A DNA stretch of 7,054 nucleotides from an uncultured Myxococcales bacterium (GTDB lineage Bacteria; Myxococcota_A; UBA9042), in the NCBI GenBank assembly GCA_937915965.1, contig CALGHC010000040.1:1-7054 (forward strand), read 5' to 3'. Below the pieces are notes generated by a model. The model made no database searches. It worked only from the letters and a program-made list of their open reading frames with translations, and had not been told where the DNA came from. Made by a program: the position numbers and the translations under genes. The first letter of the stretch is position 1. Every line of letters begins with the position of its first letter. Below are positions 6,257 to 7,054 of the stretch, piece after piece.

Positions 6257-6378
6257 GGTAGACGATCCTCGACCGCGCCGGCTGTGACGAGCGCCTGGTG
6301 CATGTGAATTGCGGTCAGTTTCAACTGGTTGACGGAAACGGACGCGGCGCGAAAGCGCACCGACATCGGGGCGGTGGC

Positions 6379-6407
6379 AGCATAGCCGAGCCACCCGGCA
6401 CCGGCAA
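6379..6407 (-). promoter_or_regulatory. Possible sigma70 promoter for the lamin-tail lipoprotein gene
   Basis: On the minus strand TTGCCG (6407-6402) and TATGCT (6384-6379) are spaced by 17 nt; each matches the consensus at four of six positions. The predicted start near 6372 would give a leader of about 115 nt before the ATG at 6256. No other hexamer pair in the divergent region fits better in this direction. Confidence 0.3.
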
Positions 6408-6436
6408 ACCTGAACCGGCGTCGCGCCCATCGGTGG

Positions 6437-6447
6437 TTGTTTGACAA
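6437..6447. promoter_or_regulatory. Small palindrome with a perfect TTGACA box in the divergent region
   Basis: TTGTTTGACAA is an inverted repeat with 4-bp arms around a 3-nt centre. It contains TTGACA (6441-6446), a perfect plus-strand -35 box about 90 nt before the TPR gene. The sequence 17 nt downstream (ACCCTT) is not a good -10, so it may be an orphan box, a promoter needing an activator, or a chance match. Confidence 0.2.
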
Positions 6448-6523
6448 TGCCGCGGAAGGTCGCACCCTTGGCCTCGGGAAGTCGCCGCGGTCCGCGCGCC
6501 GCGCTGGCCCATTCAGGTGCCTC

Positions 6524-6528
6524 GGAGG
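6524..6528 (+). promoter_or_regulatory. Shine-Dalgarno GGAGG choosing the start at 6535
   Basis: Two ATGs lie close together, at 6531 and 6535, in different frames. GGAGG is 6 nt from the second but only 2 nt from the first. Only the second opens a signal peptide and TPR frame that runs to the window end. Confidence 0.75.
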
Positions 6529-6534
6529 ACATGC

Positions 6535-7054
6535 ATGACACGCCGAATCGCCGCCCTGCTCGGCATGATCGTTGTGGTCGCGAGCGGATCGCTCGCCGCC
6601 CAGGAGCAGAAGAAGACCGCTGAAGACTTCTTCCGTGAGGGAGTGGAGGGCCTGACCGCCAATCGACTCGACGACGCCGTGCTCGGCTTCCAGATGTGCG
6701 TGCAGTACAAGTCGGACCTGAAGGAATGTTGGTTCAACCTCGGCGTTGCTTGGGGACGGAAGCGCGTATTTACCAAGGAGATCGAGGCCTACACCAAGGC
6801 AATCGAGCTCGATCCGGAGTATGGCCGCGCCCACTTCAACCTCGCCGTCGCCTACGAGGACCTGGGCCGGATCGACGACGCGCTGAGGCACTACCAGCGG
6901 GCGATCGCCATCGAACCCAGCGCACAGGATGCCGTCTTGAACCGGGCGATGCTCTTGCTGTCGCGCAAGAAGGTCGACGACGCCATCTTGGGTTTTCAGT
7001 CCGCGATCCGTATCCGCCCCGGCGATTACCGCGCCGATGCGGTGACCACCGAGG
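6535..7054 (+). CDS. Secreted TPR-repeat protein (3' end outside the window)
   Basis: 173 codons are present and the frame is still open at the window edge. Residues 1-22 form a Sec-type signal peptide (MTRR, then a hydrophobic core, then SLAA before Gln23), so the protein is exported to the periplasm or beyond. Four consecutive 34-residue tetratricopeptide repeats follow at about 29-62, 63-96, 97-130 and 131-164, recognisable from W/F-x-N-L-G/A, the A-Y/F-x-x-A-I helix B pattern and the closing D/E-P. Repeats 2 and 3 are canonical; 1 and 4 are weaker. TPR arrays are protein-binding scaffolds, so a partner role is likely but no specific partner can be named. Any C-terminal domain is unseen. 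Divergent from the lamin-tail lipoprotein gene, with 278 nt between them. Confidence 0.9.
   Translation, partial: MTRRIAALLGMIVVVASGSLAAQEQKKTAEDFFREGVEGLTANRLDDAVLGFQMCVQYKSDLKECWFNLGVAWGRKRVFTKEIEAYTKAIELDPEYGRAHFNLAVAYEDLGRIDDALRHYQRAIAIEPSAQDAVLNRAMLLLSRKKVDDAILGFQSAIRIRPGDYRADAVTTE

Noticed and set aside
4184..6307. 707-residue plus-strand open frame opposite the lamin-tail lipoprotein gene
   Set aside because: Its product is Val/Gly/Asp/Arg-rich with no domain, which is what the complement of GC-ending Gly/Asp/Ala/Thr codons gives. The minus strand has clear domains, a signal sequence and conserved Cys over the same span.
6257..6541. Upstream extension of the lipoprotein gene to the ATG at 6541
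   Set aside because: It would bury the lipoprotein signal sequence behind 95 Arg-rich residues. The ATG at 6256 has its own GAGGA site.

Overview
This is a high-GC bacterial window whose gene content points to Myxococcota or a related former delta-proteobacterial lineage. The evidence is a large lipoprotein mixing lamin-tail domains, thrombospondin type 3 calcium repeats and Cys-rich CDDGN..GDGC repeats, plus an UshA-like protein with the DPCGx...PLGGLARR signature. Assignment is by gene style only; there is no rRNA or other marker.

Layout. Positions 1-56 (minus) hold the probable start of a Pro-Ala-Glu-rich protein that leaves the window, encoded in a 9-bp tandem repeat. Back-to-back sigma70-like promoters lie at 114-143 (minus) and 176-206 (plus). 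The central result is at 251-1693 (plus). A conventional reading gives two pieces, 251-655 and 734-1693, but they share one frame. They are split only by a TGA at 653-655, exactly where the family carries a conserved Cys (DPCG-C). The TGA is followed, after 18 nt, by a hairpin with a GGUCUU loop, closely resembling the E. coli fdhF SECIS in loop sequence and spacing. I read this as one 480-residue membrane-anchored selenoprotein with Sec at residue 135. Its metallophosphatase-like fold appears to have lost its metal ligands, leaving a Cys-Gly-Sec site.

Next come a minus-strand beta-keto acid cleavage enzyme (1750-2589, Kce/DUF849 type with complete active-site residues) and, divergent from it, a small all-helical HEAT-like protein (2671-3108). 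A convergent inverted repeat (3130-3164) precedes a 1026-residue minus-strand lipoprotein with four lamin-tail domains (3176-6256). A 278-nt divergent control region leads to a secreted TPR protein (6535 to the window end, incomplete).

Gene cooperation. The genes alternate strand and show no operon linking them, so I infer no common pathway. Two are predicted to reach the cell envelope from their N-termini (selenoprotein and lamin-tail lipoprotein) and a third carries a signal peptide (TPR protein). The selenoprotein implies that the host has selA, selB, selC and selD elsewhere. No RNA genes, CRISPR arrays, insertion sequences or phage genes were seen. The 56-nt gap between the selenoprotein and the kce-like gene and the 81-nt gap at 2590-2670 hold nothing convincing beyond ribosome binding sites.
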